This document shows positions 17,099 to 24,916 of a stretch of DNA of 47,168 nt, one piece after another. Every line of letters starts with the position of its first letter. Position 1 is the stretch's first letter. A model generated the notes under the pieces. The model saw nothing but the letters and a program-made list of their open reading frames with translations, made no database searches and was not told the DNA's origin. A program made the position numbers and the translations under genes. The stretch is from Afipia sp. (GTDB taxonomy: Bacteria > Pseudomonadota > Alphaproteobacteria > Rhizobiales > Xanthobacteraceae): the NCBI GenBank assembly GCA_017474385.1, contig JAFVHU010000004.1:1-47168 (forward strand). Direction: 5' to 3'.

Positions 17099-18076
17099 TC
17101 ATCGCCAGCTCTTGCGATAAGCTCCGGCAGTCGTTGATTGACCTTCGGTGAGAGCGACCAGCCCGCCCACCGGAGCAGGAAGACCGCCTTCCAGTTCTGC
17201 GAGCGTTTGACGAAAATTGCGGACCACGCGCTCGATATAGGCGCGACCGCGTTGCCGTCCCTCGATTTTCAGCGCCGTGACGCCGGCTTTCTGCAATTCC
17301 GGCAGCATGGAGGTTGCATCGAGACTCACCGGGTCCTCGAAAAGATAGCCGGCACCATACTCAGTCTGGAAACGTCCCTTGCACAGCGTCGGGTATCCCG
17401 CCGCCTCCTCCGCGGAAAACTTGTTGATTGTGAATTCGCCGAGGCGCGAGATGAGCTGCCCATCCCGCTTGAGATAGTGGACATCGCTTGCCGGTGAACA
17501 AACGCCGTGCATGTTCGGGGATTTTCCCGTGGCGTAGGAGGAGAGCGAACAGCGCCCCTCCTCCATGACGCAAAGGCCGCCAAAGACGAAGATCTCGATC
17601 TCGCAACTGACCTCGCGCGCAATCGCAGCGATTTCGGCCACGCTCAACACTCGGGGCAGAACGACCCGGCGCGCTCCGAACGCCTTCACATAGAAATTGA
17701 TTGCATCCGGATTGGCAGCGGCGGCCTGAACCGAAACATGAAGGCGCTGGTCCGGATAACGTTGCGCCGCGTAGTCGAGTACGCCGACGTCGGCGACAAT
17801 CAAAGCATCTGCGCCCGCCTCGACCGCATCGTCGACCGCGCGTTTCCAGACGTCGAGCGCTCCCGCTCGCGCGAACGTGTTAATGGCAACCAGAACCTTA
17901 ACGTCATATTTGTGGGCACGCGCGACCCCCGCCCGCAGTTCTTCGCGGCTGAAATTAAGCCCAGGAAAATTGCGCGCATTAGTCTCGTCGCGAAAACCGC
18001 AATAGACCGCATCCGCCCCTGCTTCAACGGCGGCCTTGAGTGCGGCTGGCGTTCCGGCGGGACAGATCAGCTCCAT
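17099..18076 (-). CDS. ubiU: UbiU, O2-independent ubiquinone hydroxylation subunit
   Basis: U32-family partner of UbiV, 325 residues from ATG 18076 (MELICPAGTPAALKAAVEAG). An open frame extends 34 codons upstream but is a shadow of ubiT. Four cluster cysteines follow the E. coli UbiU spacing: LCVMEEGRC (C-x6-C), then Cys 17 residues later in HGVCSP, then YPTLCKGRF. The U32 signature region and KIEGRQRGRAYIERVVR near the C-terminus are also typical. Its start overlaps the ubiT stop by about 10 bases, so translation is coupled. Annotators often mislabel it as a protease. Confidence 0.94.
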   Translation of the reverse strand: MELICPAGTPAALKAAVEAGADAVYCGFRDETNARNFPGLNFSREELRAGVARAHKYDVKVLVAINTFARAGALDVWKRAVDDAVEAGADALIVADVGVLDYAAQRYPDQRLHVSVQAAAANPDAINFYVKAFGARRVVLPRVLSVAEIAAIAREVSCEIEIFVFGGLCVMEEGRCSLSSYATGKSPNMHGVCSPASDVHYLKRDGQLISRLGEFTINKFSAEEAAGYPTLCKGRFQTEYGAGYLFEDPVSLDATSMLPELQKAGVTALKIEGRQRGRAYIERVVRNFRQTLAELEGGLPAPVGGLVALTEGQSTTAGAYRKSWR

Positions 18077-18621
18077 GATCCGCCTTTGGACGTCAGATCG
18101 CTCCGCTGCTGTCCGGGGGGATCGCCGATGACGCTCCGCACGAACCGCTCGACGACGGGCGACAACGGTCCCATCCACGCGACGGATTCAGCGACAATGT
18201 CAATTCCGGCGTCATCGATTGCGTTACGCAGCGCGACCGCTGCCTCCATATCGCCCTCGATCTGAAGATCCCGCGAAAAGAAAAGCGCGTCCCCATCGCA
18301 GGACCCGTCCACGAGTCCAATGAGCGCCGCGAGAGGCCCCGTAATCCGGACGTCAATCTGTCGCGGCAGGGACCTTGTTGCAGTGACCGTTGGGTTCACC
18401 CTCCTGGGCTTGAGCACAAAGGCGAAAGGCAGGTCTGTCGGATCGAGCCCGTACCGTTTGGCGGCATGGGCGCCGAGACGATCGAAAATTTGCGGATGCC
18501 GCTTCTGTATCCCGTAAAGCGAGGCGGCGAGTACCGGCTGCAACGGCAAAAGCGGCAGGACTCGCCCCGCAAGGGCAAACACAAGCGGCAGCCTCGATAT
18601 GGACGAACCGGATACCGACAT
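18067..18621 (-). CDS. ubiT: UbiT, SCP2-domain ubiquinone accessory factor
   Basis: Protein of 184 residues from ATG 18621, which has AAGGGGG seven bases upstream. An earlier in-frame ATG at 18639 lacks a site. UbiT holds the lipid intermediate for the anaerobic ubiquinone complex through its SCP2 domain, here about residues 45-150 (PRQIDVRITGPLAALIGLVDG and DALFFSRDLQIEGDMEAAVAL, the sterol-carrier beta-sheet and helix). The N-terminus has a hydrophobic helix (LPLVFALAGRVLPLLPLQ). It is the first gene of ubiTUV, with a Crp/Fnr-type palindrome about 56 bases upstream of the ATG. Confidence 0.9.
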   Translation of the reverse strand: MSVSGSSISRLPLVFALAGRVLPLLPLQPVLAASLYGIQKRHPQIFDRLGAHAAKRYGLDPTDLPFAFVLKPRRVNPTVTATRSLPRQIDVRITGPLAALIGLVDGSCDGDALFFSRDLQIEGDMEAAVALRNAIDDAGIDIVAESVAWMGPLSPVVERFVRSVIGDPPGQQRSDLTSKGGSWS

Positions 18622-18670
18622 GAGACTTCCCCCTTTCAAGTCTTCATATCATCCGGCCGAAACGAACTCT

Positions 18671-18684
18671 TTGTTCGAGAACAA
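18671..18684 (-). promoter_or_regulatory. Crp/Fnr-type palindrome of ubiTUV
   Basis: TTGTTCGAGAACAA is a palindrome with perfect six-base arms (TTGTTC/GAACAA) centred 56.5 bases before the ubiT ATG, the same geometry as the other boxes in this window. It deviates from TTGAT-N4-ATCAA at positions 4-5 of each half, so it may be read by a different Crp/Fnr member than the other boxes. Confidence 0.5.
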
Positions 18685-18823
18685 TGAACATTCGGAGAAT
18701 CCATGCTGAATATGATTCTAAGGAAGCGGTGTGCCGCGTCCCTCCCGTGATTTCCAGACTCGCACATTTTCGGTACGTGCCCTGGAGATGGCGGCCCCTT
18801 CCACTCCACGATGACGGTCTCAT

Positions 18824-19111
18824 ATGATCCAGCGCGCAGACGTGATCTTTCTGGAGGAACTCGGTCAACGAGTCATGGCCGCACGCGGTATTCGCGGCAT
18901 GTCGCGCAAGACGCTGGCCCAGACGTCGGGCATTTCCGAACGTTACATTGCGCTACTTGAGAGTGGCAGAGGCAACATCTCCATCGTACTGCTGCGCCGA
19001 GTATCGAACGCAATGGCCATATCCTTGGTCGATCTCATTCCATCCGGCAAGCCGCATCGCCGATGGACCGATGCCGCCCGCTCCATACCCCTGCAGGCGG
19101 GAAAGCATTGA
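18824..19111 (+). CDS. Small Xre-family regulator, BzdR/BoxR-like HTH
   Basis: A 95-residue protein that is almost only a helix-turn-helix domain (about 8-70: FLEELGQRVMAARGIRGMSR, then KTLAQTSGISERYIALLESG and RGNISIVLLRRVSNAMAISL). The wording resembles the N-terminal domain of BzdR/BoxR, regulators of anaerobic benzoate genes that continue with a shikimate-kinase-like effector domain of about 180 residues. Here the protein ends 25 residues after the HTH, and no continuation is visible in the next 145 bases. It is either a naturally short relative or a truncated gene. It stands divergent from ubiT and just before ubiD-ubiX, which it may control. Confidence 0.75.
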   Translation: MIQRADVIFLEELGQRVMAARGIRGMSRKTLAQTSGISERYIALLESGRGNISIVLLRRVSNAMAISLVDLIPSGKPHRRWTDAARSIPLQAGKH

Positions 19112-19256
19112 TCGCACACGCATAGACTGCGGTGGGAGCGGCCACAGCTTCCGCCGCCATGTTCGCTGAACATGACACTGGCCTATACAGATCCGTATCC
19201 TCCAGCAAAGACGCAGAGGAATACTTATCGACTCTGAGATTCTGGAGAACATACCC

Positions 19257-20786
19257 GTGCTGCGCCGCGACCAGCCACCTTTCACCAATCTACGCAGTTT
19301 CCTTTCCCATCTTGAAAATGGCGGCAGGCTTATCCGAATCCGCGAACCGATATCGGTCGTCCACGAGATGACCGAAATTCATCGACGCGTCCTGCAGGCA
19401 GGCGGCCCGGCGCTGATGTTCGAGGCGGCGATTAAGGCCGACGGCACTACAGCTGAAATGCCTGTCCTCGTGAATCTGTTCGGCACACGGGAACGCGTCG
19501 CCTGGGGACTCGGCGTCAATCCCGATCGGCTTGCAGCCCTTGGCGAAGCGCTCGCGGAACTGAGTGAGCCGCGTCCGCCGCGCGATTTCGCAGACGCGAT
19601 CGTGAAACTGCCTCTTGCTCGCGGAATCATGGCGATGCGCCCCAAGCAGGTCGACACGCCGCCTGTACAGGACATTGTTTGGCGCGGAGAATCGATCGAT
19701 CTTCTGCGGCTGCCGGCGCAGGTCTGCTGGCCGCAGGAACCAGCGCCGCTCATCACCTGGCCGATGGTCATCACCGGGCCGCCCGACGACGAGGCCGGCA
19801 ACAATGCCAATGTTGGCGTTTACAGAATGCAGGTGATCGGCCGCGATCGTGCGATCCTGCGCTGGCTCGCCCACCGCGGGGGCGCCCGCCATCATCACCA
19901 ATGGAAGGCTCGCGGGCTCGACATGCCGATTGCTATCGCAATTGGTGCCGATCCCGCAACGATTCTCTCAGCAGTTCTTCCCCTGCCAGAAACACTCTCT
20001 GAATTCCGTTTCGCTGGCCTCCTTCGCGGTGCGCGTCTTCCGCTCGCGCGTTGCGTCAGCGTCCCGCTGATGATTCCCGCCGAAGCGGAGATCGTCATAG
20101 AAGGCACCGTCTCCGCAAGCGAGACAGCCCCGGAAGGCCCGTTTGGCGATCACACCGGCTACTACAACGCCGTCGAGAATTTTCCCGTGATGCGCGTGTC
20201 CGCGATCACCATGCGCCGACAGCCGATCTATCTTTCCACCTTCACCGGCCGACCACCCGACGAACCTTCGCGCATCGGCGAAGTTTTCAACGAGCTTCTC
20301 GTGCCGTTGCTCAAGAAGCGGCTTCCCGAAATCGTCGATCTGTGGCTCCCCCCCGAAGCGTGTTCATATCGGATCGCGGTCGCATCTATTGCTAAGCGCT
20401 ATCCGGGACAGGCGCGGCGGGTCATGCTTGCGCTCTGGTCAATGCTGCCGCAGCTCACCTACACGAAATTTCTCATCCTCGTTGATCCAGACATCGATGT
20501 ACGCAACTGGTCCGACGTGATGTGGGCGATGGCTACCCGTTCCGATCCCTCACGCGACCTCATCACGCTGACGGACACGCCGATCGACTATCTCGACTTC
20601 GCTTCTCCCAAGCCGGGCCTCGGCGGCAAGCTTGGTATCGACGCGACCACGAAAGTCCATCCCGAGACGGATCGCGAATGGGGGCGACTCCTCACCATGG
20701 ACAGCGCGGTCGTCGAGCGCGTGGACAGGCTCTGGCAGCAGCTCGGCCTACCGCCAAACGCCGCATTCGGAGAGAGCGCGCGATGA
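19257..20786 (+). CDS. ubiD: UbiD-family decarboxylase
   Basis: prFMN- and Mn-dependent decarboxylase of 509 residues. In ubiquinone synthesis UbiD removes the carboxylate of 4-hydroxy-3-polyprenylbenzoate. Family landmarks are NVGVYRMQVIGRDRAILRW (about 183-201), the pair ARHHHQWK, the prFMN/metal segment EGPFGDHTGYY (about 295-305) and TKVHPETDREWGR near the C-terminus. The GTG start has GGAGA nine bases upstream. It overlaps ubiX by ATGA, so cofactor synthesis and enzyme are coupled. Next to ubiTUV, a ubiquinone role is the simplest reading. The BzdR-like neighbour leaves open an aromatic-acid decarboxylase. Confidence 0.9.
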   Translation: MLRRDQPPFTNLRSFLSHLENGGRLIRIREPISVVHEMTEIHRRVLQAGGPALMFEAAIKADGTTAEMPVLVNLFGTRERVAWGLGVNPDRLAALGEALAELSEPRPPRDFADAIVKLPLARGIMAMRPKQVDTPPVQDIVWRGESIDLLRLPAQVCWPQEPAPLITWPMVITGPPDDEAGNNANVGVYRMQVIGRDRAILRWLAHRGGARHHHQWKARGLDMPIAIAIGADPATILSAVLPLPETLSEFRFAGLLRGARLPLARCVSVPLMIPAEAEIVIEGTVSASETAPEGPFGDHTGYYNAVENFPVMRVSAITMRRQPIYLSTFTGRPPDEPSRIGEVFNELLVPLLKKRLPEIVDLWLPPEACSYRIAVASIAKRYPGQARRVMLALWSMLPQLTYTKFLILVDPDIDVRNWSDVMWAMATRSDPSRDLITLTDTPIDYLDFASPKPGLGGKLGIDATTKVHPETDREWGRLLTMDSAVVERVDRLWQQLGLPPNAAFGESAR

Positions 20787-21358
20787 GCAACCGGTTACGA
20801 GTCGTGGTCGGCATCAGCGGGGCCTCGGGCGCAGCGCTCGGCGTACGAGTTGCCGAGTTGCTATCGGAGAATGACCAATGCGATGTCCATCTGGTGGTCA
20901 CGCGCAGTGCCGAACGGACGCTCCGACACGAAATAGGGCCAAACGCTCTGTCGGCTGTCTCCGCGCTAGTCACGCACCATCACCCAAATGAAGACATCGG
21001 CGCGAGCATCGCCAGTGGTTCCTTTCGCACCGCGGGCATGATCGTGGCACCGTGCTCGATCCGCACTTTGTCTGCGATCGCCGCGGGAGCCGCAGACAAT
21101 CTTCTGGTCCGCGCGGCAGACGTTCAACTCAAGGAGCGGCGGAAGCTCGTGCTGATGGTGCGGGAGGCTCCTCTGCATCTCGGTCATCTGCGAGCAATGG
21201 CTGCGGCGACAGAAATCGGCGCAATCATTGCGCCGCCAGTTCCGGCATTCTATCAGAAGCCAAGTTCGATATTCGAGATGGTCGATCATATCGCGCGGCG
21301 GACGATCGACCTTCTCAATCTCGATCTCGACATTTCGGCGCGCGAATGGGAGGGCTAA
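20783..21358 (+). CDS. ubiX: UbiX flavin prenyltransferase
   Basis: Enzyme of 191 residues that prenylates FMN with dimethylallyl phosphate to make prFMN, the cofactor of UbiD. The N-terminal nucleotide-binding motif VVGISGASGAALGVRVAELL (about 7-26), MIVAPCSIRTLSAIAAG (about 82-98) and RKLVLMVREAPLHLGHL (about 117-133) are family signatures. Length is normal. It overlaps ubiD by 4 bases and converges with thiO. Confidence 0.94.
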   Translation: MSNRLRVVVGISGASGAALGVRVAELLSENDQCDVHLVVTRSAERTLRHEIGPNALSAVSALVTHHHPNEDIGASIASGSFRTAGMIVAPCSIRTLSAIAAGAADNLLVRAADVQLKERRKLVLMVREAPLHLGHLRAMAAATEIGAIIAPPVPAFYQKPSSIFEMVDHIARRTIDLLNLDLDISAREWEG

Positions 21359-21395
21359 TGCTGCTCTTCAGCTACCGGCGAACACGCGTCGCCTT

Positions 21396-22439
21396 TTAGA
21401 ACGTCGCATCGAAGGAAGACTGCATCACCTCATTATGAATGAAACCGCGCTGCGCATAAGCGAGCGTCATTTCGGCCAGTGCGGGCGCCAGCAGAAATCC
21501 ATGACGGTAAAGCCCGTTCACTGATATTTTTCGATTGCCGACGATGATGCGCGGCAGGTTGTCCGGAAACGCAGGCCGAAGCCCTGCCCCGATCTCGACG
21601 ATACGCGCTTCGCCGAATGCCGGATGAACGGCATAAGCGGCGGTGAGCAATTCCAGCGCCGAGCGCACGCTGACCCCGGTATCCTCGCTCTCGATGGTGG
21701 TGGCGCCGATCATGAAGCAATTGTCATCGCGCGGAATGACGTAGATTGGCCAGCGGGGGTGCAGCAAGCGTACCGGGCGCGACAACTGTACTTCCGCCGT
21801 TTCAATGATGGCCATCTCACCCTTAACGCCGCGTAGGTCGGAGGATTCTTTACGGGCTGCAAGGCCCCGGCAATCGATCACAATGCTGTCGGTCTCCTTA
21901 GCAAGCTGTTCTGGATCGCATTCAGACTGGAATCGAACGATGCCACCATTCGCTACAAACCTTGCATGCAGTTGCGGCAACACGACGCGTGGTTCAACAT
22001 GGCCCTCGCCCGCAAAGAACAGGCCTTCACGAAACCTTCCGTCCAGCGATGGCTCAAGGCTCATGACACCCCCTGCATCAAGGCGTTCATGGCCGGTCGT
22101 CCGCTTTGCGAAGCGCTCGAAGTCCGGGCGATCTCGTGAATTAGCGACGACAAGAGACCCGTTGAACGGTGTTTCGGGCAAATGTTGACGCCACAGATCG
22201 AGCGACCGAACGCCGAGACGCGTGATCAGCGGTTCGGAAGATTCGCCTTCACACCAGGGCGCCAGCATGCCGCCAGCCCAATGACTGGTCGCTTCGGTCA
22301 TCTCGGCGCTGTCGCGATCGAGCAGTGTGACATCGTAGCCTGCATGCGCAAACAGTAGCGCTTGCCAGCTACCGGCGATGCCTGCGCCAATTACAATGAC
22401 GGAAGATGTTCCGTATAGGGAAGATGGTTCTCGAAGCAT
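21396..22439 (-). CDS. thiO: Glycine oxidase ThiO
   Basis: FAD enzyme of 347 residues that oxidises glycine to the dehydroglycine used for the thiazole ring of thiamine, consuming O2. The dinucleotide fold is SSVIVIGAGIAGSWQALLFA (about 11-30). DAO-family features include SHWAGGMLAPWCEGES (about 52-67) and the C-terminal IEIGAGLRPAFPDNLPRI and YRHGFLLAPALAEM. The identification is backed by the TPP riboswitch that covers its ribosome site. Unusually, thiS, thiG and thiE do not follow: the gene converges on ubiX and stands alone. A FixK-type box sits before the riboswitch transcript. Confidence 0.9.
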   Translation of the reverse strand: MLREPSSLYGTSSVIVIGAGIAGSWQALLFAHAGYDVTLLDRDSAEMTEATSHWAGGMLAPWCEGESSEPLITRLGVRSLDLWRQHLPETPFNGSLVVANSRDRPDFERFAKRTTGHERLDAGGVMSLEPSLDGRFREGLFFAGEGHVEPRVVLPQLHARFVANGGIVRFQSECDPEQLAKETDSIVIDCRGLAARKESSDLRGVKGEMAIIETAEVQLSRPVRLLHPRWPIYVIPRDDNCFMIGATTIESEDTGVSVRSALELLTAAYAVHPAFGEARIVEIGAGLRPAFPDNLPRIIVGNRKISVNGLYRHGFLLAPALAEMTLAYAQRGFIHNEVMQSSFDATF

Positions 22440-22445
22440 TCCCGT

Positions 22446-22536
22446 CCCCTCGCCGGCGTGACTCGGATCAAGTCACCGCGCTTTTCCCGTTGCAAAGTTA
22501 CGGTATCTCAGCTCCTTGCTGGAGCGCCCCTCAGAC
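22446..22536 (-). ncRNA. TPP riboswitch (THI element)
   Basis: On the minus strand the leader reads GTCTGAGGGGCGC, a hairpin CTCCAGCAAGGAG, then CTGAGATACC, a second arm, and GACTTGATCCGAGTCACGCC GGCGAGGGGAC. These are the conserved pieces of the thiamine pyrophosphate aptamer (CUGAGA, a GAUCCG-like element and GCGAGGG). The closing P1 helix (GTCT with GGGAC) takes up the GAGGGG ribosome site, and the thiO ATG follows within about 6 bases. Ligand binding should therefore hide the ribosome site, that is, translational control. Confidence 0.9.
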
Positions 22537-22571
22537 ACTTTGCATTCAATCTTAGCCCGACCATCGTTGCG

Positions 22572-22585
22572 TTGATCCGGATCAA
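22572..22585 (-). promoter_or_regulatory. FixK/FNR box before the thiO riboswitch
   Basis: TTGATCCGGATCAA is a perfect FNR/FixK palindrome centred at 22578.5, about 42 bases before the first bases of the TPP aptamer (about 22537). That is the class II activator distance (-41.5) if the transcript begins with the riboswitch. TAAGAT at 22549-22554 may contribute to the -10 region. Confidence 0.65.
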
Positions 22586-22672
22586 GATATGATCACGTCT
22601 GGCCCCTACCGATAGAGCTTCCCGTCGTCGGCGCCGTCTAATCGTCGTCGCGCTCGATAATTGCAACCTAGC

Positions 22673-22957
22673 CTATCTCGTTTCGCCCGCCGGTAGCTTC
22701 CCGTTCAGCGCCGGGTTTGCGTCGAACAGATCCGGCAGGAAATCGTCGGGCGTCTGGACCTTGACGCCGAGTGCGGCCAGCGCTGCGAAGTCGAAGTCTT
22801 TCAGGTTGCTCGCCACCAACACGCTGGGCGCGGTAGTCGCAGCGGCGGATGCGACGTGCCTATCCCTCCAGTGGGTGGCGCCGATCGCGCGTTCAGGGTC
22901 AAAACCGTCGACCAGCGCTCCGGGAAATCCGCCTAGGATCAGTGGAATAATCCGCGT
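22673..22957 (-). pseudogene. C-terminal remnant of a PIN-domain (VapC-like) protein
   Basis: The minus-strand frame ending at 22673 reads a PIN C-terminal half: FDPERAIGATHWRDRHVASA, then SVLVASNLKDFD and LGVKVQTPDDFLPDLFDANP. This resembles stand-alone PIN toxins with their DRH-VA and NLKDF motifs. No start codon or N-terminal half with the first acidic residue is found. Upstream the frame runs into unrelated sequence and a stop near 23026. I read it as a decayed toxin gene; no partner antitoxin is visible. Confidence 0.6.
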
Positions 22958-23099
22958 GATTATTCGCTCGCGCGTCGGGACGCAAGTCAGACCTCGCGAG
23001 AGGTCCGAAATGTGCCAAAGGCGACATCAACGTCGTTCCGCGCAGGGTTTTTCCGTTCGGCCAATCGCCAGCGCGTTAGCTGAAATCGCGCGGTCGCGC

Positions 23100-24365
23100 T
23101 CATCCTGCTTCAAGGCCGATAGGCGGCACAAAATAGGGTGCATTTTTGCCGCTGTTGGCTTTGGCTTTTGCCAGTTCCGCTCGGGAAACAACACGCAGAT
23201 GAACTTCATCAGGGCCATCGAGAAAACGCAGGGCGCGCCCCCAAGTCCACAGATAGGATAGCGGAGTATCTGGCGTCAGGCCCATTGCGCCGAACACCTG
23301 CATGGCCCTGTCGATCACCCGTGTCTGAAGCCGGGCCGCAACGATCTTAATTGCCGAAACATCGACGCGCGCCGCCGCATTGCCCTCGCGATCCATTTTG
23401 TGGGCCGCCTTTAATACCAGAAGCCGGGCTTGATCGATCTCCAGCCGTGTTTCAGCGATCCAGTCCTGCACATTGGCGAAATCGGCGATACGACGCCCAA
23501 ACGTCTGTCGCTCCAACGAACGCTCGCACATGAGCTCAAGCGCCAACTCACACTGGCCTATGGTGCGCATGCAGTGATGCACGCGCCCGGGACCGAGCCG
23601 CTCCTGTGCCAGTCTGAAACCGTTTCCCTCCTCACCGATAAGATTCGAAACTGGAACGCGGACGTTCCGGAACAACAGTTCGCAATGTCCCTCGGGGGAA
23701 CTGTAGTGCATGATCGGAATGCTGCGCACGATCTTGAGACCCGGTGTGTCCATCGGTACAAGAACCATCGAATGCTGATCGAACGAGCTATGCGACGACT
23801 GCTTGCCGGTCACCCCCATGACAATAGCGACCCGGCAATTGGGATGACGCGCACCGGTGATGAACCATTTGCGGCCGTTGATCACGTAACTATCGCCATC
23901 TCTCTGGATAGTCGTTCGGATGTTCCTGGCGTCGGATGACGCTGTATCCGGTTCACTCATTGCAAAGCAGGAGCGAATTTCCCCGATTAGCAGGGGGGCG
24001 AGCCATTGGGATCGTTGTGAAGGAGTCGCAAACAGATGCAGCAACTCCATGTTTCCGGAGTCGGGAGCGCTGCAATTGAACACCTCAGATGCCCAGTGAA
24101 CCCGCCCCATGATCTCCGCAAGGGGAGCATACTCAAGATTGGTAAGGCGCTGGCCTGGCTCATCCTCCTTGAGGCCGGGAAGAAATATATTCCACAACCC
24201 CTCCATGAACGCGCGAGACTTTAACCGCTCGATGAGAGGCACCGGATAACGTCCTGAGGCAACCTCATGGTGCCATTCCCGATTCGCTGGCTCGATATGG
24301 AAGCGCATGAAATCGCCAAGTTGCGCCCGCAAGCGTTCAACTTTCTCGCTGTGATCGAAATCCAT
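23100..24365 (-). CDS. Acyl-CoA dehydrogenase family protein
   Basis: FAD flavoenzyme of 421 residues that should introduce an alpha-beta double bond into an acyl-CoA and pass electrons to ETF. The N-terminal helical domain is followed by CFAMSEPDTASSDARNI (about 134-150; FAD/substrate loop) and NGRKWFITGARH, the beta domain (DTPGLKIVRSIPIMHYSSPE), and the C-terminal helices with RQTFGRRIADFANVQ and QVFGAMGLTPDTPLSYLWTW. It resembles the ACAD10/11-like group rather than short-chain enzymes. It has no operon partner, and remnants lie on both sides. A FixK-type box lies 75 bases before the ATG. The substrate is unknown. Confidence 0.9.
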   Translation of the reverse strand: MDFDHSEKVERLRAQLGDFMRFHIEPANREWHHEVASGRYPVPLIERLKSRAFMEGLWNIFLPGLKEDEPGQRLTNLEYAPLAEIMGRVHWASEVFNCSAPDSGNMELLHLFATPSQRSQWLAPLLIGEIRSCFAMSEPDTASSDARNIRTTIQRDGDSYVINGRKWFITGARHPNCRVAIVMGVTGKQSSHSSFDQHSMVLVPMDTPGLKIVRSIPIMHYSSPEGHCELLFRNVRVPVSNLIGEEGNGFRLAQERLGPGRVHHCMRTIGQCELALELMCERSLERQTFGRRIADFANVQDWIAETRLEIDQARLLVLKAAHKMDREGNAAARVDVSAIKIVAARLQTRVIDRAMQVFGAMGLTPDTPLSYLWTWGRALRFLDGPDEVHLRVVSRAELAKAKANSGKNAPYFVPPIGLEAG

Positions 24366-24433
24366 TAAGGTCCATTTCTCGCTTGCATGCGAAATCCTAT
24401 AGTTTCATTGATGAAGGAATGGATTTCTTGTCG

Positions 24434-24447
24434 TTGATGTAGGTCAA
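24434..24447 (-). promoter_or_regulatory. Possible FixK-type box before acyl-CoA dehydrogenase gene
   Basis: TTGATGTAGGTCAA fits TTGA-N6-TCAA with one asymmetric base in the arms. It is centred 75 bases before the dehydrogenase ATG, a little farther than the other boxes. It lies next to gene debris, so it may be fortuitous. Confidence 0.35.
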
Positions 24448-24462
24448 AGCTGTGTGACTTTG

Positions 24463-24651
24463 TTACGCTGCGGCGCCTCTGCTGTGCTGAAGCTCCGCGA
24501 TCAGGCGGCGTATCGCTGGAATCAATTCCCAGCGATGTTCGATGGCACCGATCAGAGGACTGAAGTCGAGAATGAGGAAATGGCTGACGCTAAGTTCGTA
24601 GTAGTAGCGGAACACTTCGGCGACCTGCTCCGGCGTATCCGTCGTCAGCGC
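24463..24651 (-). pseudogene. C-terminal remnant of a luciferase-like flavin monooxygenase
   Basis: The minus frame reads ALTTDTPEQVAEVFRYYYEL, then VSHFLILDFSPLIGAIEH and WELIPAIRRLIAEL to a stop at 24463. This is the C-terminal end of bacterial-luciferase/alkanesulfonate-monooxygenase-like proteins (the TPEQVA and final ELIP-RRL elements). The frame is closed by a stop at 24652, and the sequence upstream to 24916 shows no clear continuation, so the gene is truncated and inactive. The rest of 24652-24916 holds no gene that I can support. Confidence 0.6.
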
Positions 24652-24916
24652 CTATGAGACAGAAATTGGGCCGATTGAGAAGGGAAGGTTTCTGGTCGTA
24701 GCGATCCGCATCGTGCTGGATGGATTGCGCGGTGAGGAGTCGATCGCGGCGCCGTGCCGGCGACGCAGCTTTGACGATCGAAGTGACAGTTGCCTCTCCC
24801 GATCTGATTGTTTCAACAAAAACGATCAGTCGTCTTTCGTTTGCGATAACCTGGACGCTCGAAATCTTGTTCACTTCAGCTTTGCCGAATTGTGATGCGC
24901 TCAGTTTACTGTTTCA

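Noticed and set aside
17099-18178. UbiU/UbiV as U32 proteases or collagenases
   Set aside because: The cysteine patterns and the ubiTUV gene order identify the quinone hydroxylation proteins; the protease reading is a legacy family name.
17507-18265. A 252-codon plus-strand frame opposite ubiU/ubiT
   Set aside because: Antisense shadow; no motif, and the opposite strand is fully explained by ubiU and ubiT.
22960-23100. Upstream extension of the PIN remnant as one longer protein
   Set aside because: The frame continues to a stop near 23026 without a start codon or the N-terminal PIN aspartate. The sequence resembles the non-coding repeat debris common between genes in this family, but I could not confirm that.
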